Shown: positions 6,180-14,998 of the stretch, piece by piece | Numbering within the stretch: position 1 is the stretch's first letter | Layout: the number at the start of each line of letters is the position of its first letter | Assembly (NCBI GenBank): GCA_001953215.1 | Contig: CP019169.1 | Span: forward strand, 434,001-498,000 | Reading direction: 5' to 3' | Length of the DNA: 64,000 bases | From: Betaproteobacteria bacterium GR16-43 | GTDB lineage: Bacteria > Pseudomonadota > Gammaproteobacteria > Burkholderiales > Usitatibacteraceae | Notes under the pieces: generated by a model | What the model saw: the letters and a program-made list of their open reading frames with translations, nothing else | Told to the model about the DNA's origin: nothing | Database searches by the model: none | Made by a program: the position numbers and the translations under genes

Positions 6180-7583
6180 TCAAGTGCCCTTTTTCTCAGT
6201 GCCTTCGCGACACGATGCGATGCCACGCTGCGCACCCTGGTGTTGCGGGTCGAGCTTCAACGCCTCTTCGTATTCCACGACGGCGCGAGTGCAGTCCTTC
6301 TTCGCCCGGAGGATCGCGCCGCGGCTGGCGTACAACTGCGCGGTGCGAACGCCGCTCGCAAGCGCCGCATCCGAATCCGCTAGCGCGCCGTCATAGTCCT
6401 TCTGCGCCGCGCGCACGTTCGAACGCATGGTGAGCGCAACCTGGTTGCCTGCATCGAGGCGGATCACCGCGTCGAGATCGGCGAGCGTGCCCTGCAGGTC
6501 GTTCTCGCGGCGGCGCAGGGCTGCGCGCTGGAGCAGCGCCTTCGCATCGGCGGGATTCGCCTTGATCGCCTCGTCATATGCGGCGAGCGCTTCCTTCGGG
6601 CTCTTGTTGGCCAGCCGCTCGTCGCATTCGAGCGCGGGAATCGGAGGGAACACCTGGCCGCCGTTGTAGGTGAAATACATCTTGTTCTGGCTGCGCGAGA
6701 CGAACACCCGGTGGGACTTCAGGAAATCCGTGCCGAGGAACACATCGGGCGGCGTGCCCCTCATGTTCGCGAATTCCGTCGTGTAGTCCTGGATGCGCAA
6801 CTGCGGATCGCGGATGAGTTCGTTGCCGATCGCCACCGTGTCGAACCTGCCGACCCAATTCCGGTTGACGCTGCCTCCGATCCCGCCCGAGCAACCCCCG
6901 GGCGTGACGCCCGGCGAATCCTTCGCAAGGCCGACCTGCTCCGCAAAGGCGAGCGCGACGATCGAGGTCGCGGCACCGCTGTCGAGGACGGCGCGCGCCG
7001 CCTTGCCGTTGATCTTCACCGGGAGTACGAGCTTCGACAGGTTCTCCTCCAGCGGCACCTGCTCCGCGTTGGGATCCCAGTAGCCGAGGAACGAGTTCTT
7101 GCAGTTCTCGGGCTGGTACACGCGCACCACGCTCTTGGCGTAGTCGAATTCCAGGTCGACGAGCTTGAAGAAGTCGTCACCCAGGACGAGGTCGAAGCCC
7201 GGCAACGGCCGCTCGCCCACGACCTGGAGGAGCCAGTCCTTGCGCACCGCCTCTCCCAGGCGAACCTCTTCGACCCGGGTGATGAAGACGCGCGAAGTGC
7301 CGCCGAAGCCCCCGACGATGCTGTTGGTGGGACGCGTGGGCAAGTCGAGCTTCTCCGCCGAAGCCTTGCTGAGGAAGGTCTTGTCGGCGCCTGTATCCAG
7401 CATCACGCCGATCTTCTTGCCGTTGATGGCGCCGTCGAGGACGGGGTGGTGGTTGTTCACGAGGCGAATCGGCCACTCGGCGATGCGCACGAGCTTGCAC
7501 TTGGGCGGCTCCTGCGCGAACGCGGGCATGCCGAGCGCCGCAAGAACCACGGGGAGGGCTCGAAACAGCCGGGTCGCGTTCAT
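6180..7583 (-). CDS. Periplasmic tandem retropepsin-like aspartyl protease with TPRs
   Basis: Predicted 467 residues with a Sec signal peptide ending at PAFA. Two retropepsin-like domains follow, each with a catalytic signature: LDTGADKTFL near residue 62 and LDSGAATSIV near residue 205. A fused pair could act as a pseudo-dimer within one chain. The last 140 residues are three or four TPR repeats (AAYDEAIKANPADAKAL, AVVEYEEALKLDP). Clan AA proteases of this kind in Gram-negative bacteria are poorly characterised. The ATG at 7583 is 24 bp downstream, in reading direction, of the terminator-free junction with the RraA-like gene, so co-transcription is possible. Confidence 0.85.
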   Translation of the reverse strand: MNATRLFRALPVVLAALGMPAFAQEPPKCKLVRIAEWPIRLVNNHHPVLDGAINGKKIGVMLDTGADKTFLSKASAEKLDLPTRPTNSIVGGFGGTSRVFITRVEEVRLGEAVRKDWLLQVVGERPLPGFDLVLGDDFFKLVDLEFDYAKSVVRVYQPENCKNSFLGYWDPNAEQVPLEENLSKLVLPVKINGKAARAVLDSGAATSIVALAFAEQVGLAKDSPGVTPGGCSGGIGGSVNRNWVGRFDTVAIGNELIRDPQLRIQDYTTEFANMRGTPPDVFLGTDFLKSHRVFVSRSQNKMYFTYNGGQVFPPIPALECDERLANKSPKEALAAYDEAIKANPADAKALLQRAALRRRENDLQGTLADLDAVIRLDAGNQVALTMRSNVRAAQKDYDGALADSDAALASGVRTAQLYASRGAILRAKKDCTRAVVEYEEALKLDPQHQGAQRGIASCREGTEKKGT

Positions 7584-7586
7584 GGG

Positions 7587-8240
7587 CTACGGATCCTTGG
7601 GCCTCTGGAGATCGTGATACTTCACGATCTTGCGCGCCTCGTCCATCCGCATCCCGCCGCGCACGAGGTCGCGCACTTTCGCCTCGGCGGCCGTCACGTC
7701 TTCGGCGATCTTCAGCACCTCGTCCTCGCGGGACGCGGGAACCACGACGACCCCGTCCGCATCGCCGCGGATGAGGTCCCCGGGCGCCACGCAGACACCC
7801 CCGATGTTCACGGCGACATTGAGGCCCGCGAGCTCGATGCGCCCCTTGCCTGTGCGCATCCAGTGGCCGCGCGAGTAGATCGGGTAGTTCAACTCCATGC
7901 ACAGCGCCGCGTCGCGCACGAGCCCGTCGACCAGCGTGCCCGCGATGCCGTTGCGGTGCGCCATCTCGGTAAGGATGCTGCCCCAGGTGCTCACGTCGTC
8001 GCGGCCCTGGTTGTCGATCACGATCACGCTGCCGGGCGCGACATCGTCGATGTACTCGCCCACGTTTCCCGCGGTGATCGTCGCGGGACGATAGAGGATC
8101 GTGAACGCGCGGCCCGTCATGCGGAATTTCTTGTCGATGGGCGCGATGCGATGGCACTGGCCCGCGATGCGCAGGCGATCGAGCGCGTCGCTGATCGCGG
8201 CGCATTCCAGGCGCGCGGCGCGCGCGACGTTGGCATCCAT
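7587..8240 (-). CDS. RraA-like / HMG aldolase family protein
   Basis: Predicted 217 residues starting at the ATG at 8240. It has the DAL segment near the N-terminus and GTLVDGLVRDAALC (about 105-118), where Arg-Asp corresponds to the substrate- and metal-binding pair of 4-hydroxy-4-methyl-2-oxoglutarate aldolases. GDLIRGDADGVVVVP matches the family C-terminal motif. Members cleave or decarboxylate 4-carboxy-4-hydroxy-2-oxo acids, and some are RNase E regulators. It follows a Bug binding-protein gene by 2 bp, so it is probably a catabolic enzyme for the solute that the Bug protein binds (inference). Confidence 0.85.
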   Translation of the reverse strand: MDANVARAARLECAAISDALDRLRIAGQCHRIAPIDKKFRMTGRAFTILYRPATITAGNVGEYIDDVAPGSVIVIDNQGRDDVSTWGSILTEMAHRNGIAGTLVDGLVRDAALCMELNYPIYSRGHWMRTGKGRIELAGLNVAVNIGGVCVAPGDLIRGDADGVVVVPASREDEVLKIAEDVTAAEAKVRDLVRGGMRMDEARKIVKYHDLQRPKDP

Positions 8241-8242
8241 GG

Positions 8243-9211
8243 TCAATCCGCCTTGATCTTCGCGTCGGTGATGACCTTCGACCAGTAGGCGAGGTCGGTC
8301 TTCACGACGGCGTCCAGTTCCGTGGGTGTGAGGTAGCGCATCGTCATGCCGGTGGCCCGCGTCCTTTCGATTGCATCGGGCGACGAGAGCGCCTGCTTCG
8401 CCGCGGCGGTCAGCTTCGCGATCACGTCGGGCGGCGTGCCCGCGGGCGCGAAGAGCGCTAGCCACGCCTCCAGTTCGAACGCGGGATAACCGGACTCCGC
8501 CGCGGTCGGAACATCCGGGAGCAGGGGATGACGGGTCTTCGCGGCGACGGCCAGCGCGCGCAGCTTGCCCGCCTGCACGAAGCCGAGCAGCGAAGGCGGC
8601 GTGGCGATGGTGACCTGCACGTTGCCCGCGATCACGTCCTGCATGGCCGGGCCCGCGCCCTTGTACGGGACGTGCGTGAAGTCCGTGCCGGTCTGCTGCT
8701 TGAAGAGCTCCATGCCCACGTGGGGCACCGAGCCGCTGCCGGGCGTGGCGTAGTTCAGCTTCCCGGGGTTGGCCTTCGCGAGGGCCACGAGTTCCTTCAG
8801 GTTGTTCGCGGGCACGGAGGGATGCACGGCGAGCACGTGGGGCGAGACGACGAGCATGCCCACAGAGGCGAAGTCCTTGACCGGATCCCACTGCAAATCC
8901 TTGAACATCGATGGATTGCCGACGTGGAACATTGAGTAGCCCACGAGCAACGTGTAGCCATCGGGCTTGGCCTTCGCAACCAGCGTTGCGCCGATGTTGC
9001 CGCTCGCACCGGGCTTGTTGTCCACGATGATCGGCTGGCCCAGCGCCTTCGACATCTCGGGCGTGATCATGCGGGCGACGGTATCGAGGATGCCGCCGGG
9101 GGCCACGGGCACCACGATCGTGATGGGCTTGTTGGGAAACCCCTGCGCGAAAGCGCTCGTGGCGAGGGCGGTGACGATCGTGGCAAGGATGCGGTTCATG
9201 GTGGCCATCAT
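8243..9211 (-). CDS. Bug/TctC-family periplasmic binding protein
   Basis: About 322 residues. The start is at 9211, where ATGA overlaps the stop of the upstream gene, or at 9208, one codon later, with GGAG 7 nt upstream. The signal peptide ends at SAFA, and the mature protein begins FPNKPITIVVP, the hallmark of Bug proteins. Later landmarks are KPGASGNIGA and HVPYKGAGPAMQD. Family members bind carboxylates or other small solutes, classically with TctAB permeases, but no permease gene is present here. It is coupled to the RraA-like gene. Confidence 0.93.
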   Translation of the reverse strand: MMATMNRILATIVTALATSAFAQGFPNKPITIVVPVAPGGILDTVARMITPEMSKALGQPIIVDNKPGASGNIGATLVAKAKPDGYTLLVGYSMFHVGNPSMFKDLQWDPVKDFASVGMLVVSPHVLAVHPSVPANNLKELVALAKANPGKLNYATPGSGSVPHVGMELFKQQTGTDFTHVPYKGAGPAMQDVIAGNVQVTIATPPSLLGFVQAGKLRALAVAAKTRHPLLPDVPTAAESGYPAFELEAWLALFAPAGTPPDVIAKLTAAAKQALSSPDAIERTRATGMTMRYLTPTELDAVVKTDLAYWSKVITDAKIKAD

Positions 9212-10197
9212 CGCACTCCGTGGCACTCCATTGGACGCGGCTCACCCATATAGCTTGATACCAACGTGTTCGGTGACGACGCGAAACTCCGGCGCCGGAG
9301 TTCCTCGCCTTCGCGCCGCGCCAGATCTGCCTGCTCCTGTCCGACCTGCGCCTGCAATCGGGGCATGAAGTTTCGGATCATCCGCTGCGACTCGGAATCG
9401 ACGATGGGCAACGCGGCGGTGCCATACACGATGGCGCGATACGGATCGGGCGTGACCCGCGCACCCGTGGGCGACATTCCGGCACCCGCGCTGAACATCG
9501 CGGTATAGAGAGCGCGCACGTCACCGGCTCGCACGGCGGCCTCCAGGAATCCGGGGCCGTACTGCCGATAGGCGGCCCAGCCCTCCAGGTCCCGCTCGAT
9601 GTCCTCGCGCGAGAGAGGCGGATTGACCGCGAACTGCGCCATCGCGCTCACGGAACCAGCCTGTGCTGCGCGGAACAGGTACCTCCATGCCGCTCCTTCC
9701 GTCGCGTCGTCGATGCCGGCGCAAGCCTCCGCGTACTCCTCGTAGCGTTCGGCCCCAGCGCGGGTCATCGCCTGCTGGCGTTCGAGGGCGGGGCTGGCGG
9801 GCATGCGGGCCAGTGTCGCGAGTTGCCGGTCCATGCTCGCGAGGACCTGCTTCGCCTGCTGGCAGCGCGCGAGCTCGGCGCCCACGCGACAAGCCGCCTC
9901 GGGGACGCCGGCGTCGGCATCCTTCTTCAGCGCGGCAAGGACGTCACGAACGGAGGCCGTGCGCGGTGGCACAACGTGCGACGTGGGCAACGCGGCCGGT
10001 TGCGGAGCGGGACTCTCACTCACGGGAGGGGCCGCGACGACTGAGGGACTCGAAGGCGGCGGGCTCGCCGGCGCGACGACACGGCCGAGCTCGTTGCGAG
10101 GAATGGAACTCGGTGCCGCCGGAGGCTGCGGCCACAGCGCGATCGCGAGGAGTGCCGCAACGACGCACAGCGCCCCGACGGCCAGGACCTTTCGCAC
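9208..10197 (-). CDS. Membrane-anchored periplasmic protein of unknown function
   Basis: Predicted 329 residues. An N-terminal anchor helix (VLAVGALCVVAALLAIALW) is followed by a Pro/Ala/Ser-rich spacer of about 50 residues and an alpha-helical domain containing repeated Ala-rich helices that resemble Sel1/TPR-like elements (AAWRYLFRAAQAGSVSAMAQFA). Several cysteines (AACRV, ARCQQ, EACAG) may form disulfides. Its stop overlaps the Bug start (ATGA), suggesting translational coupling. No function is assigned. Confidence 0.7.
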   Translation of the reverse strand: MRKVLAVGALCVVAALLAIALWPQPPAAPSSIPRNELGRVVAPASPPPSSPSVVAAPPVSESPAPQPAALPTSHVVPPRTASVRDVLAALKKDADAGVPEAACRVGAELARCQQAKQVLASMDRQLATLARMPASPALERQQAMTRAGAERYEEYAEACAGIDDATEGAAWRYLFRAAQAGSVSAMAQFAVNPPLSREDIERDLEGWAAYRQYGPGFLEAAVRAGDVRALYTAMFSAGAGMSPTGARVTPDPYRAIVYGTAALPIVDSESQRMIRNFMPRLQAQVGQEQADLARREGEELRRRSFASSPNTLVSSYMGEPRPMECHGVR

Positions 10198-10252
10198 GAG
10201 CGCTCCCGGGAAATGGACTTCCGGATTTTAACTGGAGGCTTAGAATGTCCTC

Positions 10253-11515
10253 ATGAACGCTCCCGACAAGCCCTTCCCCTTCGACGACGCCCTCGCCACC
10301 GCCGCGGACCAGCTCGAGCAAAAGGTCATCGCGTGGCGCCGCGACCTCCACGCGAACCCCGAGCTCGGCAACCGCGAGTTCCGCACTTCGAAGCTGATCG
10401 CGGAGCACTTGAAGTCGCTCCCCGGCATGGAGGTGATCGAGAAGGTCGCGCACACCGGCGTGATCGGCATCCTCAAGGGCGGCCGGCCCGGTCCGGTCGT
10501 GGCCCTGCGCGCGGACATCGATGCGCTCCCGGTCGAGGAGCAGGTCGATGTCCCGTTTCGCAGCAAGGCGAAGACAGAATGGAACGGTGTCCAATGCGGC
10601 GTGATGCACGCCTGCGGCCACGATGCGCACACCGCGATCCAGATGGGTGCGGCGGCGCTCCTCTCCGGGATGCGCGAGCAGATCGCGGGCACCATCAAGT
10701 TCGTGTTCCAGCCCGCCGAAGAAGGCGTGCCCGATGACGAGGAAGGCGGCGCGCGCCTGATGATCAAGGAGAAGGCGCTCAAGAATCCCGACGTCGGCGC
10801 CATCTTCGGGCTGCACGTCACCTCGAACCATCATGCGGGCAAGGTCGGTTATCGCTCGGGTCCGATGATGGCTTCGTCGGACACGTGGCGCGTTTTCCTG
10901 AAAGGCGAGCAGACGCACGGCGCGCAACCGTGGCGCGGCGTGGACCCGATCGTGGTCGGTGCGCAGATCGTGATGGGCCTGCAGACCATCGTGTCGCGCA
11001 AGCTCGACATCGCGAAGGAGCCGTCGGTCGTCTCGGTGGGCAGCATCCACGCCGGCAACCGCGACAACATCATCCCCGACGACCTGAAGATGGAAGGCAC
11101 CATCCGCGCCTTCGACGAGGCACAGCGCGACAGCATCCACGAGCACGTGAAGCGCATCAGCGAGATGATCGCCGCCGCGGGCGGCGCGAAAGCCTCGGTG
11201 CAGATCCTGCGCGGCTACGACGTGACGGTGAACGATCCGGCGTTGACCGAATGGGCGGTGCCGACGCTGCAGCGCGTCGCGGGCGAAACGAACGTGGGCA
11301 TCGTGGACAAGGTGTGCGGCGCCGAGGACTTCGCGTTCTTCCAGAAGGAGATCCCGGGCCTGTTCTATCGCCTGGGCTGCACGCCGCCGGACAAGGCGAT
11401 CCGCGATTCGGCGCCGAACCACAGTCCCCGTTTCTTCATCGACGAGAGCTGCCTCAAGCTCGGCGTGAAGCTGCAATGCACGCTCGCGCTGGATTGGCTC
11501 GCCGCGAATGCCTAG
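10253..11515 (+). CDS. M20 family amidohydrolase (hippurate hydrolase-like)
   Basis: Predicted 420 residues. It matches M20D/ACY1-like amidohydrolases that cleave N-acyl amino acids. The metal ligands are visible: MHACGHDAHT (about 117-126), QPAEEG with the catalytic glutamate (about 156-161), HV in IFGLHVTS, and a late His in APNHSPRF. The dimerisation insert carries TWRVFLKGEQTHGAQPWRG. It is transcribed divergently from the gene ending at 9208, with 55 bp between them. The next gene overlaps its 3' end by 8 bp. Confidence 0.93.
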   Translation: MNAPDKPFPFDDALATAADQLEQKVIAWRRDLHANPELGNREFRTSKLIAEHLKSLPGMEVIEKVAHTGVIGILKGGRPGPVVALRADIDALPVEEQVDVPFRSKAKTEWNGVQCGVMHACGHDAHTAIQMGAAALLSGMREQIAGTIKFVFQPAEEGVPDDEEGGARLMIKEKALKNPDVGAIFGLHVTSNHHAGKVGYRSGPMMASSDTWRVFLKGEQTHGAQPWRGVDPIVVGAQIVMGLQTIVSRKLDIAKEPSVVSVGSIHAGNRDNIIPDDLKMEGTIRAFDEAQRDSIHEHVKRISEMIAAAGGAKASVQILRGYDVTVNDPALTEWAVPTLQRVAGETNVGIVDKVCGAEDFAFFQKEIPGLFYRLGCTPPDKAIRDSAPNHSPRFFIDESCLKLGVKLQCTLALDWLAANA

Positions 11516-12281
11516 GTGGCTCGCGGCGGCGCTGTTCGCATTCGCCGCGTTCGACGCCACAGCCGAACTCCAGCTTCGCATCGCCGAGACGAGCCCGGCC
11601 CTTCCCGCCGTGCTCACGGCCGACGAACCGATCTTTCTTCGCATCGAGTTCTCCGGTGCCGAGAAGTCGAACCTCTGGGCGCGTCCGTACTATCGCGGTG
11701 AACCCGTGATGCAGGCGAAGACCAACACGTCGCTCCAGCACGTGGGCTCGGGCAGCGCGCTCGCCTGGTTCTCGCTGGATCGCGAATCCCAGGTAGACGA
11801 GGTGCGCATCCGCACCGGCGGCGGCAGCCCCTATCGTGAAACCGACGTCCTTCGCTTTCCGCTCGAAGTGCGCGGCACCGGCCAGCATGGAGAGCAGCGT
11901 CCGCGCGCCCAGTGGGTAACGGATCTCACGCGCGAAAACGAGATCATCCGGCGCGAACTGCGCAGCGAGGAACGCTCGCGCAACTCGCCGCTGGACATGG
12001 TGATCTTCTCGGGCTTCGGCCTGCTCGTGATGGGCTTCCTCGCCGTGAACGTGGTCGGCCCGCTCTGGGCGATGTGGAAGTGGCGCGGCGCCTTGCGCGT
12101 GATCGGCATCCTGCCGCTGCCCGTGATGGCCTTCGTCGTGGGCCGCATCATCGTCGACACGTCGCACGATCCGACCTCGCACAACCTCTGGCCGTTCGAG
12201 ATCCTGATGGTCGGCGGCGGGGGCGTGGCGCTCTACTTCCTGCTCGGCGTGATCAGGCGCGTACGAGGCGGATCCGCGTGA
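11508..12281 (+). CDS. Membrane protein of unknown function
   Basis: Predicted 257 residues, with a signal peptide (LAAALFAFAAFDATA). A beta-rich extracytoplasmic domain of about 130 residues (TADEPIFLRIEFSG, LEVRGTG) is followed by a short charged helix and three transmembrane segments near the C-terminus (VIFSGFGLLVMGFLAV, VIGILPLPVMAFVVG, FEILMVGGGGVALYF). It overlaps the M20 gene by 8 bp and its 3' end overlaps the convergent phosphoesterase gene by 29 bp. I do not recognise the family. Confidence 0.7.
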   Translation: MPRWLAAALFAFAAFDATAELQLRIAETSPALPAVLTADEPIFLRIEFSGAEKSNLWARPYYRGEPVMQAKTNTSLQHVGSGSALAWFSLDRESQVDEVRIRTGGGSPYRETDVLRFPLEVRGTGQHGEQRPRAQWVTDLTRENEIIRRELRSEERSRNSPLDMVIFSGFGLLVMGFLAVNVVGPLWAMWKWRGALRVIGILPLPVMAFVVGRIIVDTSHDPTSHNLWPFEILMVGGGGVALYFLLGVIRRVRGGSA

Positions 12282-13341
12282 TCTCGCTCGGGATGCCGAA
12301 TCGATTCGGCGGACCCCAGTAGCCCGTCCCGCGATTCACGTAGACCGCCATCCGGCCCAGGCGATGCAGGCCCGCCGTGAACGGCTGCTGCAGGCGCACG
12401 AAGAAGTTCCAGGGCCAGAACTGACCGCCGTGCGTGTGGCCCGAAAGCTGGAGGTCCGCTCCCGCCGCGGCTGCACCAGTGGCACTGCGGGGTTGGTGAG
12501 CCAGCATCACCTTCGTTGAATCCTCCGGTGCACCGTGCAAAGCCGCTTGCGGATCGCTGCGCTGCGTCTCGTCGAAATGATGCGCGGAGTAATCCGTGAT
12601 GCCCGCGACGGTGACTTGCGCTCCGTCGTGCTGGAGCACCACGTGTTCATTCATGAGCACGCGCGTACCGAGACGACGCAGCTCCGCCACCCACGCTTTC
12701 GCTCCGGAGTAGTACTCGTGGTTGCCCGTGACGACGTAGGTGCCGTGGCGCGATTCGAGGTTGCCCAGCGGCGCCGTGTCCCGTGCGAGCTCGCCCACGC
12801 TGCCGTCCACGAGGTCGCCCGTGATGGCCACCATGTCGGCCTTGAGGCTGTTCACGCGCTGCACGATCGCATCGACGAACGGTCGCTTGATCGTGGGGCC
12901 GACGTGGATGTCGCTGATCTGCGCGATGGTGAAGCCCTCCAGCGCGGGGGCGAGCCCGACGATCGGGACGCGCACGTCCGTCACCGCCGCGGTGCGGCGC
13001 GCCATCACGTACCCGATGCCCGTCACGCCCGGCACCAACGCCATCACGAGCAGCGCGCTCGGTTGGAGCCATGCGGCGTGCAGCGCGGGGCTCGCGAGAT
13101 TCAGCGCAATCAACACCACATCCCGGGCGAACGTGAGCACGAAGAGCCACGAGAAGACGCCCGTCATGAGCCACGGCACCAGGATGCGCCACTGCTTGTC
13201 CGCGCGGAAATGGAAGCCCTTGGGGAGGAACCAGAAAACGGCGAGGAGGAAGGCGGCGCCCGCGACCTGGACGGGCCAGGGGAACGGCGCCAGGAGGCGA
13301 AAGCCGATGTAGACGTTCAGCAGAGCGAGGATGGGGAGCAT
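12253..13341 (-). CDS. Membrane-bound metallophosphoesterase (YaeI-like)
   Basis: Predicted 362 residues. Four N-terminal hydrophobic helices (about 1-125) are followed by a calcineurin-like phosphoesterase domain with SDIHVG, GDLVDG, GNHEYY, and the terminal GHTHGGQ. This set of Asp, His and Asn ligands defines the binuclear metal site. Related YaeI/YkoQ-type enzymes act on phospholipid headgroups or lipid A-type substrates at the membrane. The substrate here is unknown. It is convergent with, and overlaps, the preceding gene. Confidence 0.9.
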   Translation of the reverse strand: MLPILALLNVYIGFRLLAPFPWPVQVAGAAFLLAVFWFLPKGFHFRADKQWRILVPWLMTGVFSWLFVLTFARDVVLIALNLASPALHAAWLQPSALLVMALVPGVTGIGYVMARRTAAVTDVRVPIVGLAPALEGFTIAQISDIHVGPTIKRPFVDAIVQRVNSLKADMVAITGDLVDGSVGELARDTAPLGNLESRHGTYVVTGNHEYYSGAKAWVAELRRLGTRVLMNEHVVLQHDGAQVTVAGITDYSAHHFDETQRSDPQAALHGAPEDSTKVMLAHQPRSATGAAAAGADLQLSGHTHGGQFWPWNFFVRLQQPFTAGLHRLGRMAVYVNRGTGYWGPPNRFGIPSEITRIRLVRA

Positions 13342-13428
13342 TGGGTGTAGCTGGGGATGGCTTTCCGGGATTCAAGTAGCATGTTTCCGCCGCCCCCCAT
13401 CGCGGTACCAACCATCAGGGAGAAAAGC

Positions 13429-13815
13429 ATGAAAACGCTACCGAAAGTCGCCGCCCTCGCGGTCTGCGCCGCGTTCGCGATCCCCGCCTACGCCCAGATG
13501 AACATTCCCGGCGTGACCAAGACGAAGGAAGTCGAGAAGCTCTCCAAGTCCGACATCGCCAAGGAGATGCTGCTGAAGAACAAGGACATCGACGCCTGCA
13601 AGGACGAAGCCAAGAAGAAGGAACCGAAGGTCACCGGCAACCTGGCCGTGCGCTTCAAGGTGAACACCGACGGCACGACCACGGACATCTCGATCGTGGA
13701 CGTGAAGCTGCAGAACTCGGCCTTCGGCAGCTGCGTGCAGGGCAAGGTCAAGGGCTGGACGTTCTCGAAGGCGAAGCAGAAGAGCGACAACTACGACCTC
13801 GTGGCGGCGTTCTAG
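13429..13815 (+). CDS. Periplasmic AgmX/PglI C-terminal-domain-like protein
   Basis: Predicted 128 residues; the ATG at 13429 follows AGGGAG. A signal peptide (cleavage after AYAQ) precedes a charged linker and a domain of about 90 residues in which ACKDEAKKKEP and LAVRFKVNTDGTTTD are followed by SCVQGKVKGWTFSK. This pattern resembles the AgmX/PglI (TonB C-terminal-like) domain, with two cysteines likely to pair. It is probably a periplasmic binding or scaffold domain. It is divergent from the phosphoesterase gene. Confidence 0.72.
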   Translation: MKTLPKVAALAVCAAFAIPAYAQMNIPGVTKTKEVEKLSKSDIAKEMLLKNKDIDACKDEAKKKEPKVTGNLAVRFKVNTDGTTTDISIVDVKLQNSAFGSCVQGKVKGWTFSKAKQKSDNYDLVAAF

Positions 13816-13830
13816 CCCCACGCACGCGAC

Positions 13831-14055
13831 ATGGGCGACGAGACCCCGCGCAATTCCGCGGCCCGAATCCTCGTCCTGGCCGTGGCGGTGTGCCTCTACG
13901 CCGCCGCGGCCGTCGCGTACTACTACTGGGCGCCTGACCATCTTTGGGTGCCGGCAATTCCCGCGACGATCGCTACGCTCTATCTCTTGATCTTTGTTGC
14001 CGGGTCGGAGAATGCCTGCGTCAAAGCGGTGACTTACCTGGTGCGGATCCTGTAG
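13831..14055 (+). CDS. Small two-helix membrane protein
   Basis: Predicted 74 residues with two transmembrane segments (LVLAVAVCLYAAAAVAYYYW and IPATIATLYLLIFVAGS). No ribosome-binding site is clear, but the start is only 15 bp after the preceding stop, which suggests read-through translation from that operon. It marks the last ordinary gene before the cassette array. Function unknown. Confidence 0.5.
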   Translation: MGDETPRNSAARILVLAVAVCLYAAAAVAYYYWAPDHLWVPAIPATIATLYLLIFVAGSENACVKAVTYLVRIL

Positions 14056-14121
14056 ATCGGAAGGTGATGCATTTTCCGGTTCGTTTTAACATGGCCGGAT
14101 CTGGTTCGAGTTGAGCCGTCA

Positions 14122-14137
14122 ATGAGTTGCAACTCAT
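14122..14137. other. 16-bp palindrome with downstream T-run
   Basis: ATGAGTTG-CAACTCAT is a perfect palindrome, followed 6 bp later by a run of seven T (14144-14150). On the plus strand it could act as a weak terminator just before the first attC-like site. Confidence 0.4.
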
Positions 14138-14146
14138 CAAACATTT

Positions 14147-14204
14147 TTTTAACGGACAGGATTTGCGGGAACATTGCATTTCTGCTGTCCATATCTCGTT
14201 AGGC
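14147..14204 (+). repeat. attC-like recombination site (first, degenerate)
   Basis: The 3' core GTTAGGC (14198-14204) is canonical. The 5' core TTTTAAC (14147-14153) deviates. Inner arms GGACAG (14154-14159) and CTGTCC (14185-14190) pair. It directly precedes the ankyrin cassette and may be a diverged attC or the array entry point. Confidence 0.5.
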
Positions 14205-14212
14205 CTCATAAG

Positions 14213-14902
14213 ATGCCACTCGTCATCATTTGGGAACCAGGGACCTTCGGACACTACTGGGAGAAGCTTAAACTTTGGTTGCGGAGGAAAGTTCGATCGA
14301 GAATATTCGACGCCATCGAGCGTGGAGATGAAGATGCTGTTATTCGGCTTGCTTCCTCCGGAAGGCTGGTCCGCGCAAGAGACGAGTTCGGAAGCAGGCC
14401 ACTGGTTGCGAGTATCGCCGCAAAACGAAGTCGTATTGCGATTGACCTCATTGCGCGCGACGGATACGTCCGTGGTGACGGCGCCGTCGCGCATGCGGTC
14501 ATGTGGGGAGACCTTGCAGTACTAAAGGCGCTGATCGAGTCGGCTGCTGACCTGAACGAGCCGTTGCCTGCAGGCCCGAATGAAAAGGGCTGGACGCCCC
14601 TGATGTGGGCGACAAACCGGCATAACTTCGAGGCAATGAAATTGCTGCTCGCCGCAGGTGGGGACGTCAACGCTATTGCAGGCGACGGCACTACTGCGCT
14701 CATGTGTACTCGCGCGGGGACCGACGACGATCTGATTGCGCTGGACATCTTGTGCGCGTACAAGCCGGAATTGACAGTCAAAGACTGGCGCGGCCGAACC
14801 ATACTCGACGAAGCGAGAGATCGAGCACGATTCAGTAGTAAGACGGGTATGCGTGACATTCTCCATCGACACTACCCAGAGCTTGCTGTTCATGAGGCCT
14901 AA
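14213..14902 (+). CDS. Ankyrin-repeat cassette protein
   Basis: Predicted 229 residues; I start at the ATG at 14213 because it is the first after the recombination core. After about 50 residues, ankyrin repeats follow in tandem (VARAHAVMWGDLAVLKALIESAADLNE region, then GWTPLMWATNRHNFEAMKLLL with GGDVN, then DGTTALMCTRAG). They form a protein-binding scaffold with no visible enzymatic part. Its TAA stop lies inside the next attC (GCCTAAC), typical of integron cassettes. Codon and base use is more AT-rich than the flanks. Confidence 0.85.
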   Translation: MPLVIIWEPGTFGHYWEKLKLWLRRKVRSRIFDAIERGDEDAVIRLASSGRLVRARDEFGSRPLVASIAAKRSRIAIDLIARDGYVRGDGAVAHAVMWGDLAVLKALIESAADLNEPLPAGPNEKGWTPLMWATNRHNFEAMKLLLAAGGDVNAIAGDGTTALMCTRAGTDDDLIALDILCAYKPELTVKDWRGRTILDEARDRARFSSKTGMRDILHRHYPELAVHEA

Positions 14903-14992
14903 CAACGCGTTGGAGCGGACCGCGAACCTTCGTGGCGCACTGTGTCATTGCGAACGGGCATCGTGCCCGGCCGCTCAACTCGGTCGTTAGGC
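14897..14992 (+). repeat. Complete attC site
   Basis: GCCTAAC (14897-14903) and GTTAGGC (14986-14992) are the outer cores. The inner arms TTGGAGCGG and CCGCTCAA pair with one extrahelical base, as expected for attC recognised by an integron integrase as a folded bottom strand. Length 96 bp. Confidence 0.88.
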
Positions 14993-14998
14993 AGCACT

